Assembly (NCBI GenBank): GCA_031835245.1
Contig: JAVKOQ010000078.1
Span: 1-64,000 of the forward strand
Reading direction: 5' to 3'
Source of the DNA: Balamuthia mandrillaris
Taxonomy: Eukaryota > Discosea > Longamoebia > Balamuthiidae
DNA length: 64,000 nucleotides
The notes beneath the pieces are model-generated. The model saw nothing but the letters and a program-made list of their open reading frames with translations. It was not told the DNA's origin and made no database searches. Of the stretch, positions 1 to 9,967 are shown one piece after another (positions within the stretch are counted from its first letter, which is position 1; each line of letters opens with the position of its first letter). The translations under genes were made by a program, and so were the position numbers.

Positions 1-5
1 GCTGA

Positions 6-118
6 ATGGCAGGAATGTGCAATGACTGTAATGCCTATGTTCCTCGTGGGAGTGGTTTTCAATGCACCAAGTGCCATGGTTTCCAGCTGTGCAACAACTG
101 TGATATGTTTGGTCGTCG
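6..118 (+). CDS. ZZ-like zinc finger exon (edge fragment)
   Basis: A short open exon reads three Cys pairs (CNDC, CTKC, CNNC) spaced as in a ZZ-type zinc finger, a module that binds zinc and usually peptides. The exon ends at position 118 in a strong donor (GTACGT), leaving phase 2. A TGA lies directly before the ATG at 6, so either this is the true start or an exon boundary sits at the window edge. The continuation after the intron is not clear; candidate acceptors lie at about 239 and 245. Only this piece is visible, so the full protein cannot be named. Confidence 0.4.
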
Positions 119-445
119 GTACGTTACTTTGTTTTCTTCTCTCGCTCTCTTCTCTCCGCTCGTTTTCTCCGTCCTCACGGCTCTCTTGCTTTCTCTCTTT
201 CTCTCGTGCTTTTGGAATGAAGCTGGCACCACCGTGCAGTTGCAGGCCCAGAGCATAGCTTTGATAGCTATTAAGTCGTGTATGTAGGTGGCACTAAACC
301 AAACGCTTAAAAACATTTTTTTTTTTTTTTACAAAAAGTATCCAACAGTCAGCAGTGCACCACATTCGTTGAGGCTTCCTTAGCAACAGGAATGCAGCCA
401 GTTGTGCAGTGGAAAACTAACAAAACAAAAGAAAGCAAACCACAT

Positions 446-1504
446 TCAACCCCAAATGGCTCTAGAAACTCGGTTGAACCAACTATCCTCCTGTTGGTAA
501 GCCTTATCCGATCCAAAGTGAGCTCCGTGCTGCACGATGCTGCCAAACTTGCTGTGTGCCCTTCTGTTGAGCACATCCTCCTTCCTCAAATACTGAGGAG
601 AGGACACCTCTTTCTCCTCTTCACCGAGACTGGGCACCATTCCTGTGTTTCTGATTGCGGCAAGAATGACCTCCACACTCGTCATGGTCCTAATGATGGC
701 TCTCTTCGAGTACACGTCGATCAGGAAGGAGATCACTCCCTGAACTTGCACCAGCGTCTTCTCCAACAGCTCCTTCCTCGTCTCGCTGTTCAGGCCCTTG
801 ATGTGAAGGGTAAAGGTAGAGGCTGTTGCCATCCCTGTCGAGATCCTTTCTGAAAGGAAGGAGGCCAAACCAAGATTGGGAGTAGGAGCTGCGCTCTTGC
901 CTTGCTCCTTCGATGTAGAAGCAACAGCGGCAAGACCAGCAATAGGGGCGGTGGAGAACATGGCCGCTTTTCCAAGGGGCAATACTCGTTCGGTTAGGTG
1001 AGAGGGAGCGGACCCTGTTGCACAGTTGCGGATAAAGTAGCGAGTGGAGGCTAGGGTGGCAGTCTCTTTTTCTTCGATATCAGCAAAGCTACTTTCCTTG
1101 CCTTCGCTGTGCATGAATGCAGTAGAGGCAGAGGCCGAAGGAACGCATTGCAGGGTTTTGTAGACGCTGATAGCTCTCTTCTTGATCTTCGGGTTGGAAG
1201 AGAACATCAACTGTTTGAGAGCAGGCAACAAAGAGGTCTCTGACGCCAATCGTTTGCAGTGCGCCTCATCAGTGGCCAGCAATCGCAAGATGTCGACAGC
1301 AAGCAGCACTTTCTTTTCCTGCTGCGGCGCCACGTTAGGGTTACGGTTCTCTTCGTCCACATTCTCCGTCGCTGTTGCTGCATCGCCCACAAGAGCCACA
1401 AGAGCCGCAAACTCCGTCTTGGCGCAACAATCAGCAAAAAAGGTTGCTCTCTTATCCGCCACTTTCGCAGCTCCGTGCAACTTTTGTAAAATCTCTACGT
1501 CCAT
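446..1504 (-). CDS. ARMC1-like armadillo/HMA-like protein
   Basis: Single-exon gene of 352 aa if started at the ATG at 1504 (starts MDVEILQKLHG); an in-frame open stretch continues to 1717 but is low-complexity and looks like 5' UTR. The N-terminal 120 residues form armadillo-type helices (ALVALVGDA, VLLAVDILRLLA, LLPALKQLMFSSN). Residues about 225-295 resemble the heavy-metal-associated-like fold of human ARMC1 (FTLHIKGL, GVISFLIDV) without a CxxC metal motif. The C-terminus ends DSWFNRVSRAIWG, matching the aromatic C-terminal end of ARMC1. In animals ARMC1 associates with mitochondria and the MICOS/MIB complex; the same role here is inference. Confidence 0.75.
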   Translation of the reverse strand: MDVEILQKLHGAAKVADKRATFFADCCAKTEFAALVALVGDAATATENVDEENRNPNVAPQQEKKVLLAVDILRLLATDEAHCKRLASETSLLPALKQLMFSSNPKIKKRAISVYKTLQCVPSASASTAFMHSEGKESSFADIEEKETATLASTRYFIRNCATGSAPSHLTERVLPLGKAAMFSTAPIAGLAAVASTSKEQGKSAAPTPNLGLASFLSERISTGMATASTFTLHIKGLNSETRKELLEKTLVQVQGVISFLIDVYSKRAIIRTMTSVEVILAAIRNTGMVPSLGEEEKEVSSPQYLRKEDVLNRRAHSKFGSIVQHGAHFGSDKAYQQEDSWFNRVSRAIWG

Positions 1505-1825
1505 CTCCCTCGCTTTTTTACCCCCTTTCCAACACTGTCTCTTCGGTTTTGTCCTCCGTCTATGTCTCTGTTGCTTGTCTGAGCAAGGGAACAAAAGCGA
1601 AATAAGCGCGTCGGTCGGTAGGACAAGGGACGGGAAGGGAAGGGGAAGGTGGGGAGGTGCTACCTTTTGTGGGGGGATAGATCTGCCTTTCGCTACCCTT
1701 TTTTTCTCTCTCCTCAAACCAAAAAAAAAAATGGGGTTTTGATTTTCTTCGTTGTAACGGTCGCGAACGGCAGAAAAAAAGGCGGGAAATATGCACAGAA
1801 TGTTTGGAATGTTTTCAGGTCGTCG

Positions 1826-3135
1826 TCACGAAGAGAGAAGATAGCGGAGCAACTCAGCAACCACCCGGATGTTTAGACTGTTTCCTAACACTTGGTATTG
1901 CTGCCGTAGCGTGACGCCCTCCGGGAACTCGAATCCTTCCCTGGGAAAGCCGTGAAGGTTTGCCACCTCTCTAGGAGTAAAATATCGAAGCTTCAGGTGT
2001 AACAATGAAGAAGGATCGCCAGCAATGCCATGCATGCTCTGCAGGTTTTAAGCAAAATAAGTCCCTTTATAAGATGTAGGCGAGGCAGAATGAGGAACGT
2101 ACAGGATCGGCAAGTTGAATGACACTACCTGTTCCTTCCACAAATCGTGCATAGGCCTTGGTAAAGCAACAAGACCGCTTCGATTCTCGTGTTACAATAT
2201 CTAACCATCATTTACCGAGTCAGCCATTACCATTGTAGATGTTCTCGGTGAATGAAACGTACCGAACAACATGCCCTTTCGTAACACGAGCTCGTCGGGT
2301 ATCTTGAATGCCTCATATTTTTCCTCTCCCTCTATATCCTGTTGCATATAGTCCTCAATCCTACCGCACGTTGAAAGCTCTCTTGGGGGCCGCAATACTG
2401 CCGTTTCTTCCCCAGAAATCTCTTCCTGTTCCTTGCTCTTCTCTTCCTCCTCCTCCTCTGCCTGTTCAGCAAAGGCTGCAAAAGGAGGCACCTCAGGAAA
2501 GCTCTTCTCCTTTCTTCTGGCCACAAGAAAGTATCTCAACCGCTGATTAGGAATGCCAAAGTGGGTAGGGCTGAGATGAAACTCTTGATGGTCATATCCG
2601 CAAGCCGTCAGCTGCTCCACAAGAACCGTCCTCGTGGTGGAGGCCTCAAAACCCACCACATTTTCCACCAAGAGGTAGTCCGGGGGAGAGGCCAGCCGTG
2701 GAAGAAGCCCTATGAGGTGCAGGAAGCTACGGGCACGTGGATCCTCGCTGCCACGTTGACAGCCCTGGCGGGTGTAGGGTTGGCAGGGAGGGGAGAGAAG
2801 GAAGAGATCTGCTTTGTATTTGTCTAGCTCCTTGGCTGTTACTGACTCTAGGTTCCTCTGGTTGGCAAGTAAGGTGAAGCTTGAAAAACAAGAAGGACGG
2901 AAGGAAGGGAACGAACGGTTTTAGGGAGTAAACCCAGGTTGTGGGCGTAGATCTTGTTCGCAACGAGGTTCATGTCGTAGGCGGCCACTACTTCTGCACC
3001 TTCCTTGCCCAAAGCCTCCAGTAAAGCATAGTGCAGGCCTCCTATCCCGCTATAGAACTCCACCGCACGCACCACGGCCGCTGGCACCCTCTCCTCGTCA
3101 GCATCGCCGTGTTGCTCTCTCCTGCTTGCGCGCAT
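1826..3135 (-). CDS. DNMT2: tRNA (cytosine-5) methyltransferase, DNMT2 family
   Basis: Four exons: 3135-2917, 2857-2263, 2200-2103, 2038-1826, giving 374 aa; frame closes exactly. Exon 1 has the SAM-binding motif [12 protein letters not shown]. Exon 2 has the catalytic loop [10 protein letters not shown] and motif IV ENVVGFE. Exon 3 has [15 protein letters not shown], a DNMT2 hallmark, and exon 4 ends with [12 protein letters not shown], the final methyltransferase motif. The family methylates C38 of tRNA-Asp and related tRNAs; nuclear or cytoplasmic. A Glu-rich insert (about residues 185-210) interrupts the target recognition region. Introns are 59-64 bp with donors GTTCGT, GTACGT and GTACGT. 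The gene shares a 97 bp divergent promoter with the phosphatase at 3233. Confidence 0.93.
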
Positions 3136-3232
3136 CGCTCGTTGTTTTTTTTTGGCCTAGTGACGACACGAGATTCCTCTACACAAGAAATGAACAACTC
3201 CTGCAGCCACAGACCTGATTGGCGGCGGCAGG

Positions 3233-4009
3233 ATGGAACGTTCGCAAGCAGGAACACCGCCGCCGCCGCCACCACAGGAAAAAGAAAGCGGAGAGGAAGA
3301 CCAAGCAGGCCCCGCCGCCGGCGAGGAATGGCTGGAAGAGCTAATGGAACCACCAGAGCTCATCCCTGGGACCAGCGACGATGCGGATGAGATAGTGCCT
3401 GGGCTGTGGCTCGGCAACTCGGAGGCTGGTCGCCGCGCCGACAGGGACGGACGGCAAGCGGTTGTGTGCTGCATGGCCGAGGCCGAGAACAGCCGCCACT
3501 GGCAACAGCTCCACGATCGCTACCGCCTCCAACAAGCCATGGACGTGCTCTTGTTGCCCATGAACGACGGGAGCAACGGCACGCTGCATCCCTTTGTCCA
3601 GAAAGGAGCCACGTTCATCCACAACCAGCTCTCTGAACACAAACGTAGCGTCCTTGTCCACTGTTCGATGGGCAAATCGAGGAGCACGAGCATGGTGGCG
3701 GTCTACCTCATGAAGCATCGCGACATGTCCCTCCGTGATGCCCTCACTCTGATCCGCCGGAAGCGCCCATGGGCCTACCCTCTGCTCAAGTTTTGGCTTG
3801 AGCTGCTGGACTTGGAGAAAGAGATCCAGGCAGATGGAAAGGAGAGCTTGCCAAGGGAGAGAGTGGCGAGGTTGCACGCCGAGAACAGGTCGCAGACTCC
3901 ACTTCGGACATTGCTATCGATGGGGTTCGGAGAGGCCTCCGCTACTTTGGCCCTTCAACAACACAATGGGGATCTCCACGCTGCCACTCTTTCTCTTTTG
4001 TCTCAATAG
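3233..4009 (+). CDS. dual-specificity phosphatase with C-terminal UBA domain
   Basis: Intronless, 258 aa. Residues about 55-200 are a dual-specificity phosphatase domain: the catalytic loop reads VHCSMGKSRS (HCx5R with the active-site Cys and Arg), and a general-acid Asp is available in LPMNDG. The last 40 residues (LLSMGFGEASATLALQQHNG) match a ubiquitin-associated domain with its MGF loop. This suggests a phosphatase recruited to ubiquitin or ubiquitylated partners. The N-terminus is Pro/Glu-rich and disordered. Start chosen as the first ATG after the divergent promoter shared with DNMT2. GC content is higher than neighbours in this exon. The substrate is unknown. Confidence 0.88.
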   Translation: MERSQAGTPPPPPPQEKESGEEDQAGPAAGEEWLEELMEPPELIPGTSDDADEIVPGLWLGNSEAGRRADRDGRQAVVCCMAEAENSRHWQQLHDRYRLQQAMDVLLLPMNDGSNGTLHPFVQKGATFIHNQLSEHKRSVLVHCSMGKSRSTSMVAVYLMKHRDMSLRDALTLIRRKRPWAYPLLKFWLELLDLEKEIQADGKESLPRERVARLHAENRSQTPLRTLLSMGFGEASATLALQQHNGDLHAATLSLLSQ

Positions 4010-4098
4010 CGTTTCGTTGATGGTATAGGCGGCTTTTGTTGCTGGTTATGCTAACATTTCTTTTGTTATTGTCTTTGTTCGTTACTTTGTTGCAAGCG

Positions 4099-5922
4099 TT
4101 AACCGCGGCTTTGATGTCGTTGAGGTGGAAGATGATGACGAGGAAGTATGCAACTGTCACAGACACCCCACGCCAAGCATGCCGCAACAGCGAACAAGCA
4201 CAGCAAAATGGCAAAGAAGCATCCCAAAGCGATCCGCAACAGCTGCTCCATTTGTAGACAAAAAAGCCCACCCTCCTGCGACGTCAGGCAGGTCGTGCCA
4301 CTGAAAGCACTTTCCGAGCATGAAACCGACCAACTCGTGGGAGAGAAAGAGGATGAAGAAGATGGTGATGAAGGCGCTGATGCGGAAGAAGAATAAAGTG
4401 CAGGAGTCATTTCACAGGTCTTTGTGGTGTCGCCCATACCCAGCCAATAGTGGACCCACAGGTGGGCCATGATAGAGGCTTTGCTGCGGGACTCACGGTC
4501 ATTATGGAAGGAATTAGCGGACAGGTCCTGGCAGAGCTTGGTTCTGGCCTTGTCCATGTCAAGCTTGTCATAGTAAAGATCCTGGTCCTGTTCTGTGCGT
4601 CGTAGGAACGCCGTTTCGTTGGCCAGCTCCTCGAAGTACATTGTTGGTGGAAATATGCTTGATGCCTCTATGTCGTCTTCACGCTGAGCTTGTACAAGAA
4701 AAGGAGCACACCGAGCAGCAAAACTGTTGGTTTCGTCAAAGTAGGGATAAAAGAGCTCTGGAGAGGTCACACAAACGGGGTGCTCGTGCGAGATAGGAAG
4801 ACGGCGGTACTCGGAGAGAGCGTGTTCAAGCATACGAGGGCCTGTAATATCCACCGGATCAGTGGCAAGGTTGAGCTTCCGCCTACCTTCCTGAATAGTG
4901 CGTAGGACCTGTAACCAAAAAGGATGGCCCGGCACGCTCATCATGACAGCGTTGCATACGGTTCGAGGAGCCCCGTTCAATATAAGTGAGTGCTCGTGAG
5001 GTTCCGCTCCAAGAACACAACTACATGATCTTCCTCCGTCTCCTTCTCCTCTTCTATTTCCCTGGCTTTGCGCTTGCTCAAAGACAGCACCCATGCTCTG
5101 CTCAAAGCGGGGTTGAAAAGGATGAACGTCAAGGTCCACGTACAGCCCACCGAACAGAAACAGTGCCATGTAGCGCGAGCTATCAGCAGCCATTACGTTT
5201 GAAGATCCTCCTCTCTCGAAGCTACGCCAGGTAGCCTCGAACCAAGGGAATCGTTCCTTCATCAAGCACTCGTTGTCCTCATCGGTAGTAAAGTGGTAGT
5301 GCCAACCATTGGCCTGCAAATCCAGCCATTGTTGTTGCAGCGGAGCGGTGGCCCTGGGGACCTTCCTGCTTTTCCAGCTCTGGTGGATAAGCCTTGGGAT
5401 CTTGTGCTGCTCCAAGTCGTTCTCTTTGCCAACAAGTTCGGAGGAGGAAACGATAAATTCTTGAAGAAAGGTAGCGCATACCACGTTGCAGGTCAACGGA
5501 GGATGGCCACACGAAAACTCGAGAAAAGGCAGCCGCTTGTCGTTTGTGGTATTGCCTGGTACAGCGATGGCGTTATTGTGTTGGTCCACGAAATGACACT
5601 CGCAATAGCCAGAAGCATCACTCGGAATGGTCTCGTTGCAAGTTTTGTCAAGGAATGGCTCCGGTGGACCCCATGCCATGCATCCTGCCGTGTTCCTCCA
5701 CGAAACGCACTCCACCACCGCATTTTGAGGTACTGGCCGTTGAGATAGAATGGGGAAGGGGCGACTTCCCTCCCTGTTTAGGAGGACTACGCCGCAAAGA
5801 ACAAAGAGAACCGCCAGAAACGGCAGGAGGAGGAAAAACCTTTTGTCTTGTCTGTTTTCAGCAAGGCAAGGGGAGAGGAGAGAGGCAAAGACAGCAAACA
5901 AGAAAAGCTCACCTTTGTTCAT
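4099..5922 (-). CDS. GT32-like glycosyltransferase (OCH1/IPC mannosyltransferase type), membrane bound
   Basis: A single open frame of 607 aa. An N-terminal hydrophobic segment (RFFLLLPFLAVLFVLCGVVLL) looks like a type II signal anchor, so the enzyme is probably in the Golgi lumen. The core IPRLIHQSWKSRKVP and LFLFGGLYVDLDVHPF carry the DxD metal/nucleotide-sugar motif of the GT32 (Gly_transf_sug) family; HLWVHYWLGMG corresponds to the C-terminal conserved box. A second hydrophobic stretch lies near the C-terminus. Two oddities: ATGAACAAAG is followed by a perfect-looking donor (GTGAGC) that gives no workable splice, and the last 90 residues have a rival open frame with an equally good membrane helix. 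The C-terminus is therefore uncertain. Confidence 0.75.
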   Translation of the reverse strand: MNKGELFLFAVFASLLSPCLAENRQDKRFFLLLPFLAVLFVLCGVVLLNREGSRPFPILSQRPVPQNAVVECVSWRNTAGCMAWGPPEPFLDKTCNETIPSDASGYCECHFVDQHNNAIAVPGNTTNDKRLPFLEFSCGHPPLTCNVVCATFLQEFIVSSSELVGKENDLEQHKIPRLIHQSWKSRKVPRATAPLQQQWLDLQANGWHYHFTTDEDNECLMKERFPWFEATWRSFERGGSSNVMAADSSRYMALFLFGGLYVDLDVHPFQPRFEQSMGAVFEQAQSQGNRRGEGDGGRSCSCVLGAEPHEHSLILNGAPRTVCNAVMMSVPGHPFWLQVLRTIQEGRRKLNLATDPVDITGPRMLEHALSEYRRLPISHEHPVCVTSPELFYPYFDETNSFAARCAPFLVQAQREDDIEASSIFPPTMYFEELANETAFLRRTEQDQDLYYDKLDMDKARTKLCQDLSANSFHNDRESRSKASIMAHLWVHYWLGMGDTTKTCEMTPALYSSSASAPSSPSSSSSFSPTSWSVSCSESAFSGTTCLTSQEGGLFCLQMEQLLRIALGCFFAILLCLFAVAACLAWGVCDSCILPRHHLPPQRHQSRG

Positions 5923-7263
5923 TTGCTGCGCACCACCAACATTAAAGGAGCAGGGCCAGGAGCGGGAGGAACCGATTCCTTCCGGCCATATAAAATCGCT
6001 GGAGCTGCCTCTGGCTTTCGCACCACGCCGTTCTCGTGGTATTTATTGCTTCGCGTCGACACGAAATTAGATGATAATACCAAAGTTGATGGTGTCGACA
6101 GACACGTCACATAAGTCTGCAAGAATAGAGTCAGCTGCATCGGAGTCAAGCAGTGACCAACCATCGACAACGGAATATGACGACATGGAGAAACAAGAGA
6201 GAATCACTTAGAACCCTCAACAGAAGAGAAAGATATAAAGGCGAGCAACGATGCTCACACACAGAGAGAAAGACTTACACTGTTACACACATATCCCCTC
6301 TTACAAATAAACACAAGGTGACGCGATCACCGTTACACCAACTTTTTTTTGGGTTCTTTTTTCTTAAAGTTGGTTGTTTGATTTTTTTTAAAAAAATAAG
6401 TTCTTTTTCACCTTGGAGAAGCTTGTTGTAAGTATGAAAGTTATTGCTAATATGAAATCATCTCCACTAAGCAACACAAGAGGCTAATTACTAGCAACTT
6501 AACCAGCAGTCCTTATGCTATTAAAAAGGGACAAACAGATAAGTAAAAATGAATTATTCTAAGAGAAAACAAGAAAACAAAGGGTGTTAAAAGGAAAAGG
6601 GGTTATATACATAAAACAAAAATGAACTAAAAGATAAAAGCAATGGAATAAAAGGAAAAAACCTAGTGACAAATGATTGGTTTACATCACAGGTGTTAAC
6701 AAAAAGAAAGGAAAGAGAATAAAGTAATAGAGTTAATATGTGCTTAGCAGCAAAATCACCTCCAATAAAAGTATATAAAACTCTTTTCCTTTGGTTAAGG
6801 ATCATTACATTTACACTGCTCTATACTGCACACTCTTTTACTTTCTCCTTGCTTTCACCTTTCTGAGCCTCTTCACGTGGTATCCTGGAGTGCATCACTC
6901 AAGCATCATCACTTATGAATGTTTATGGCACATGCCAGATTACCAAACTTGTGGATGCTCTCCCTACCTGCAGCTGTTATACTACTCTCCCATAATACTT
7001 ATCTCTATCTCTCCATGTATATATCTTTTTTTCTTTCATTTTATTAAAGGTCTTTTCCCTACACCCATCGAGTTGGTGTCCGTTAGATTATTCCCCTACC
7101 GGCCTTATCACACTTGACGACATCAGCTTACTTTTTTCTTGGTAAGTTCGGTTTTCAGGTGTTTAAGGGGGCCTGCTCCCTTTTTATCCTATAATATAAA
7201 GATGTTTACAAAAAAACCGAGTTGCTCAGTTTCTGCACAATCCCAGCTCACTAAGCTCTTCAG
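5923..7263. other. AT-rich gap, no gene seen; possible 5' LTR of the adjacent retroelement
   Basis: No convincing exon. AT content rises sharply from about 6150. A 9 bp inverted repeat (ACCAACTTT at 6337-6345 and AAAGTTGGT at 6366-6374) and a TATA-like GTATATAAAA at 6771-6780 occur here. The stretch TTGGTGTCCG near 7073-7082 could be a tRNA primer-binding site (starts TGG) for the retroelement that follows. The ends of an LTR could not be fixed, because no second copy lies in the window. Confidence 0.3.
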
Positions 7264-9445
7264 TTGTCCGCAAAAAATGCCATAAAATGTCAGGAACTTC
7301 GCCGCAGTCTGGTACAAACTCCTTCTTCTGGTGCACAGAGCGGTCCACCTTCCAGTGGTGCTATCCCTCCAGCTTCCGGCAGTCCTTCCCCTTCTACTAC
7401 TTCTACAACCCTTCCCACGGACAGACTAGACGCCATCGACCAGGCTCTCTCTGAGCTTCGCGCAAGCCAAGCGGACCACGACAGGCTCTTGGTCAAGCAG
7501 ACTAGCGACGCTTCTTCTTTGTCTGACCGTATCGACCATATCGATGCAAAGTTGGAAACTTTTGCTGACGAGCTCTCTAACGACATCAAACAAGCGAATG
7601 AGCGCAACGAAGTAGCTTTAGCGGCTCTTAACGAGGCAATCTCTCACTGCAAACCCTTTTTAAGGCCCAACTTGCAGATAAGGATAATGGTCTCGGTTCT
7701 GGGTCCAGTTCTTCATCGTCGAGTGAAGAGGAGGAAGAAAAGGAGAAGGAGAAGAGAAAACCCGCACTCAACCTTACGGCACGCCGTCAAGATTTACGAC
7801 GACGTACGGCCAAACACAACACTGGTGACAGCTTGGGCGATATTCGGCTCACGCAGAGTCTGCTTACCGCAGAAACGCTGCCGACTTTCCATGGCAAGCC
7901 AAACGAGGACCCAAACATCTTTTTGACCTCGTTCGACCGCTATGCGACCGCCGCTGGCTGGAGTCATCAGGACTATATCCTTCACTTTGAAGGACAACTT
8001 CGCGACAACGCTGACGTCGTTCGCCGCTTCCTCGAGCAAGAACGAACGAAAGGTGGAGTCCTACTAACCCCCACGGAGGCGAAAACACAGCTCCTCAACT
8101 GCTTCCGGCATCGTGACCGAGCGACTGCTAAGATCATGAAGCTTGGAAACCTCCGGATGAACGTTTATGAGTCTGTAGACGCCTGGAACTTGCGAGTGCG
8201 TACAGCGCTGCGAGAGGCTTTCCTCACGGATTTCAGCGAGACTCAGGTCTTGGAGAAGTTCGTCGCAGGCGCTGTTCCGGACCTGAAGGAGAAATTCCTT
8301 CAGCGGGAAGACATCGCTAATATGGCTGATGCCCTGAACCTCGCTAGAGACTGGGAAGGACGCAAACATGCGAAAAGGAGCTTGGACCATCGGTCAAAGA
8401 GCTCAAGGCGGGAGAAGAACAACAACGACAGCAGTTCGGGCAATGACGGGAGGAAAAAGCGACCCTTTTGCTACAACTGCAAGTCGAGAGAGCACTGGAC
8501 AAGAGAGTGCTCGGAAAAGAAACGTGTCGACCAAAGCAAGAAGAAGGATACTTTTGGCGGTGCTTTGCGGGACACAAAGGGCAAGTCTGGAAGCCAAAGC
8601 CAGGCGCCGGCCCAGAAGGACAGTGCTGGTGGAAGGACAGGATCGACGAATATTGTCGTCAAGAACGCGCGTTGTCTGCCGAGGATGACATTGAAGATCT
8701 CCGGAGGAAGGACAGTCGAGGCCGCGCTGGACTCCTGTGCCACCGATAGCTTCGTTCGAGAAACACTTCTACCCAAAGAAGTAAAAATGAGTAGCCTACA
8801 TAACGGAGATATGTGGGGAAGTGCCACTGGCCATGAAGCCGAAGGGTTACGTCACTCTTCGTTTTCGGACGCCTACTCGCGAGAACGTCAAGGCAACCGT
8901 TGCTGTCTTGGCGGAGGATGATCCGATGCCTCACGATTTTCTCATCGGCTGGGACACTTTGGAAGCACGACGACACTGGTTGCTTCTCGCTGAGAGCAAA
9001 CCTGTGGAAGGTTCGTCTTGCGACTCTGATGACGACCGAGTGTGCACCTCAGTCACAAAGGAGACCCAAGACGTCTTGGACGTTATCTACCCGGTGGAGC
9101 TTCCCACCGAGGAAGAGGTAATGACGGGCCTGAGAGAGCTCGTGAACGACGCGGACCTGGATATCGGGCAGAAAGCACGGCTTCTAGAGCTGGCCCTTGA
9201 ATTCAAGGACGTCTTCTGCTACAAGCTTCCTGAGCCGGGAAGTGTTAAACTTCCTCCCCACAAGATAGTCCTAACGGATTATACCCCCATCCGTGTGAAG
9301 CCTCACAAGGTCAGCGCCAAGGTTCAGGAGACCATCGACCTGCCACGGATGACATGCTACTCATGGGCGTCATTCGCAAATCTGTCAGCGAATGGGCACA
9401 CCCAGTAATCATCGTCATCAAGAAGGACGGAAAACACCTTTCTCA
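7264..9445 (+). mobile_element. truncated Ty3/Gypsy-type retroelement (gag-protease-start of RT), frameshifted
   Basis: Several overlapping frames together show a gag-like region with a coiled coil (around 7430-7630), a retrotransposon capsid-like helical region (7900-8350), a CCHC zinc knuckle (CYNCKSREHWTREC, around 8469-8510; the usual Gly is Glu), a retropepsin-type active site (DSCATDSF, about 8730), a second protease strand ending HDFLIGWDTLE, and the N-terminal end of reverse transcriptase (EWAHPVIIVIKKDGK, about 9391-9435). Frames change near 7650-7830, about 8800 and about 9340, and there is no ATG for the first gag frame. The element stops inside RT: no palm motif, RNase H or integrase. 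It is a dead 5' fragment. Confidence 0.85.
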
Positions 9446-9639
9446 GCCTCCTATTGGTTGAATACAACCTTAGAAATAAAAGAGTTAGTGACGAGACAAG
9501 AAGTGTATTCAAGAGAATAGAAGAGGAACAACAAGAGTGAAGCTCCAACATTGCTTCAAAGTACACAGAGACAAAAGGGAAAGGGATAGGAAAAAGAAAG
9601 AAGACATAAGAATAGTGGTGCACGAGGAGTCTTGAGATC

Positions 9640-9663
9640 AGTGTTGGTGATTTTACCAACACT
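9640..9663. other. perfect 9 bp hairpin
   Basis: AGTGTTGGT, a 6 nt loop (GATTTT) and ACCAACACT form a perfect inverted repeat about 40 bp upstream of the lactate dehydrogenase start and 195 bp past the retroelement break. The inner part (TGTTGGT...ACCAACA) has the TG/CA ends typical of LTR termini, so it may be a scar of the element. No function is shown. Confidence 0.4.
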
Positions 9664-9701
9664 CCTTTTGCCCGACTAAAAAAAAAAAGGAAGAGGAAAG
9701 G

Positions 9702-9935
9702 ATGAGCCGCTTCACTGCCAACCAGCGCGGTGGGCTTGTTTCTTCTCTGCTGCAGCCAAATCTGCGCTACAGGCGCGGTGGCACTCGTGTCGGAACTATG
9801 CTTTGCCGGCATACACGCTCGCTGACCATCTACCCTTCTCCAGCACACTCCTCCACCCCACCCGCTCCCTCCTCTCTCCCTCCCTACAACCACAGCAAGA
9901 CCAACAACAGCCATTCCAAAACTACGAGTGGTAGG

Positions 9936-9967
<32 letters not shown>

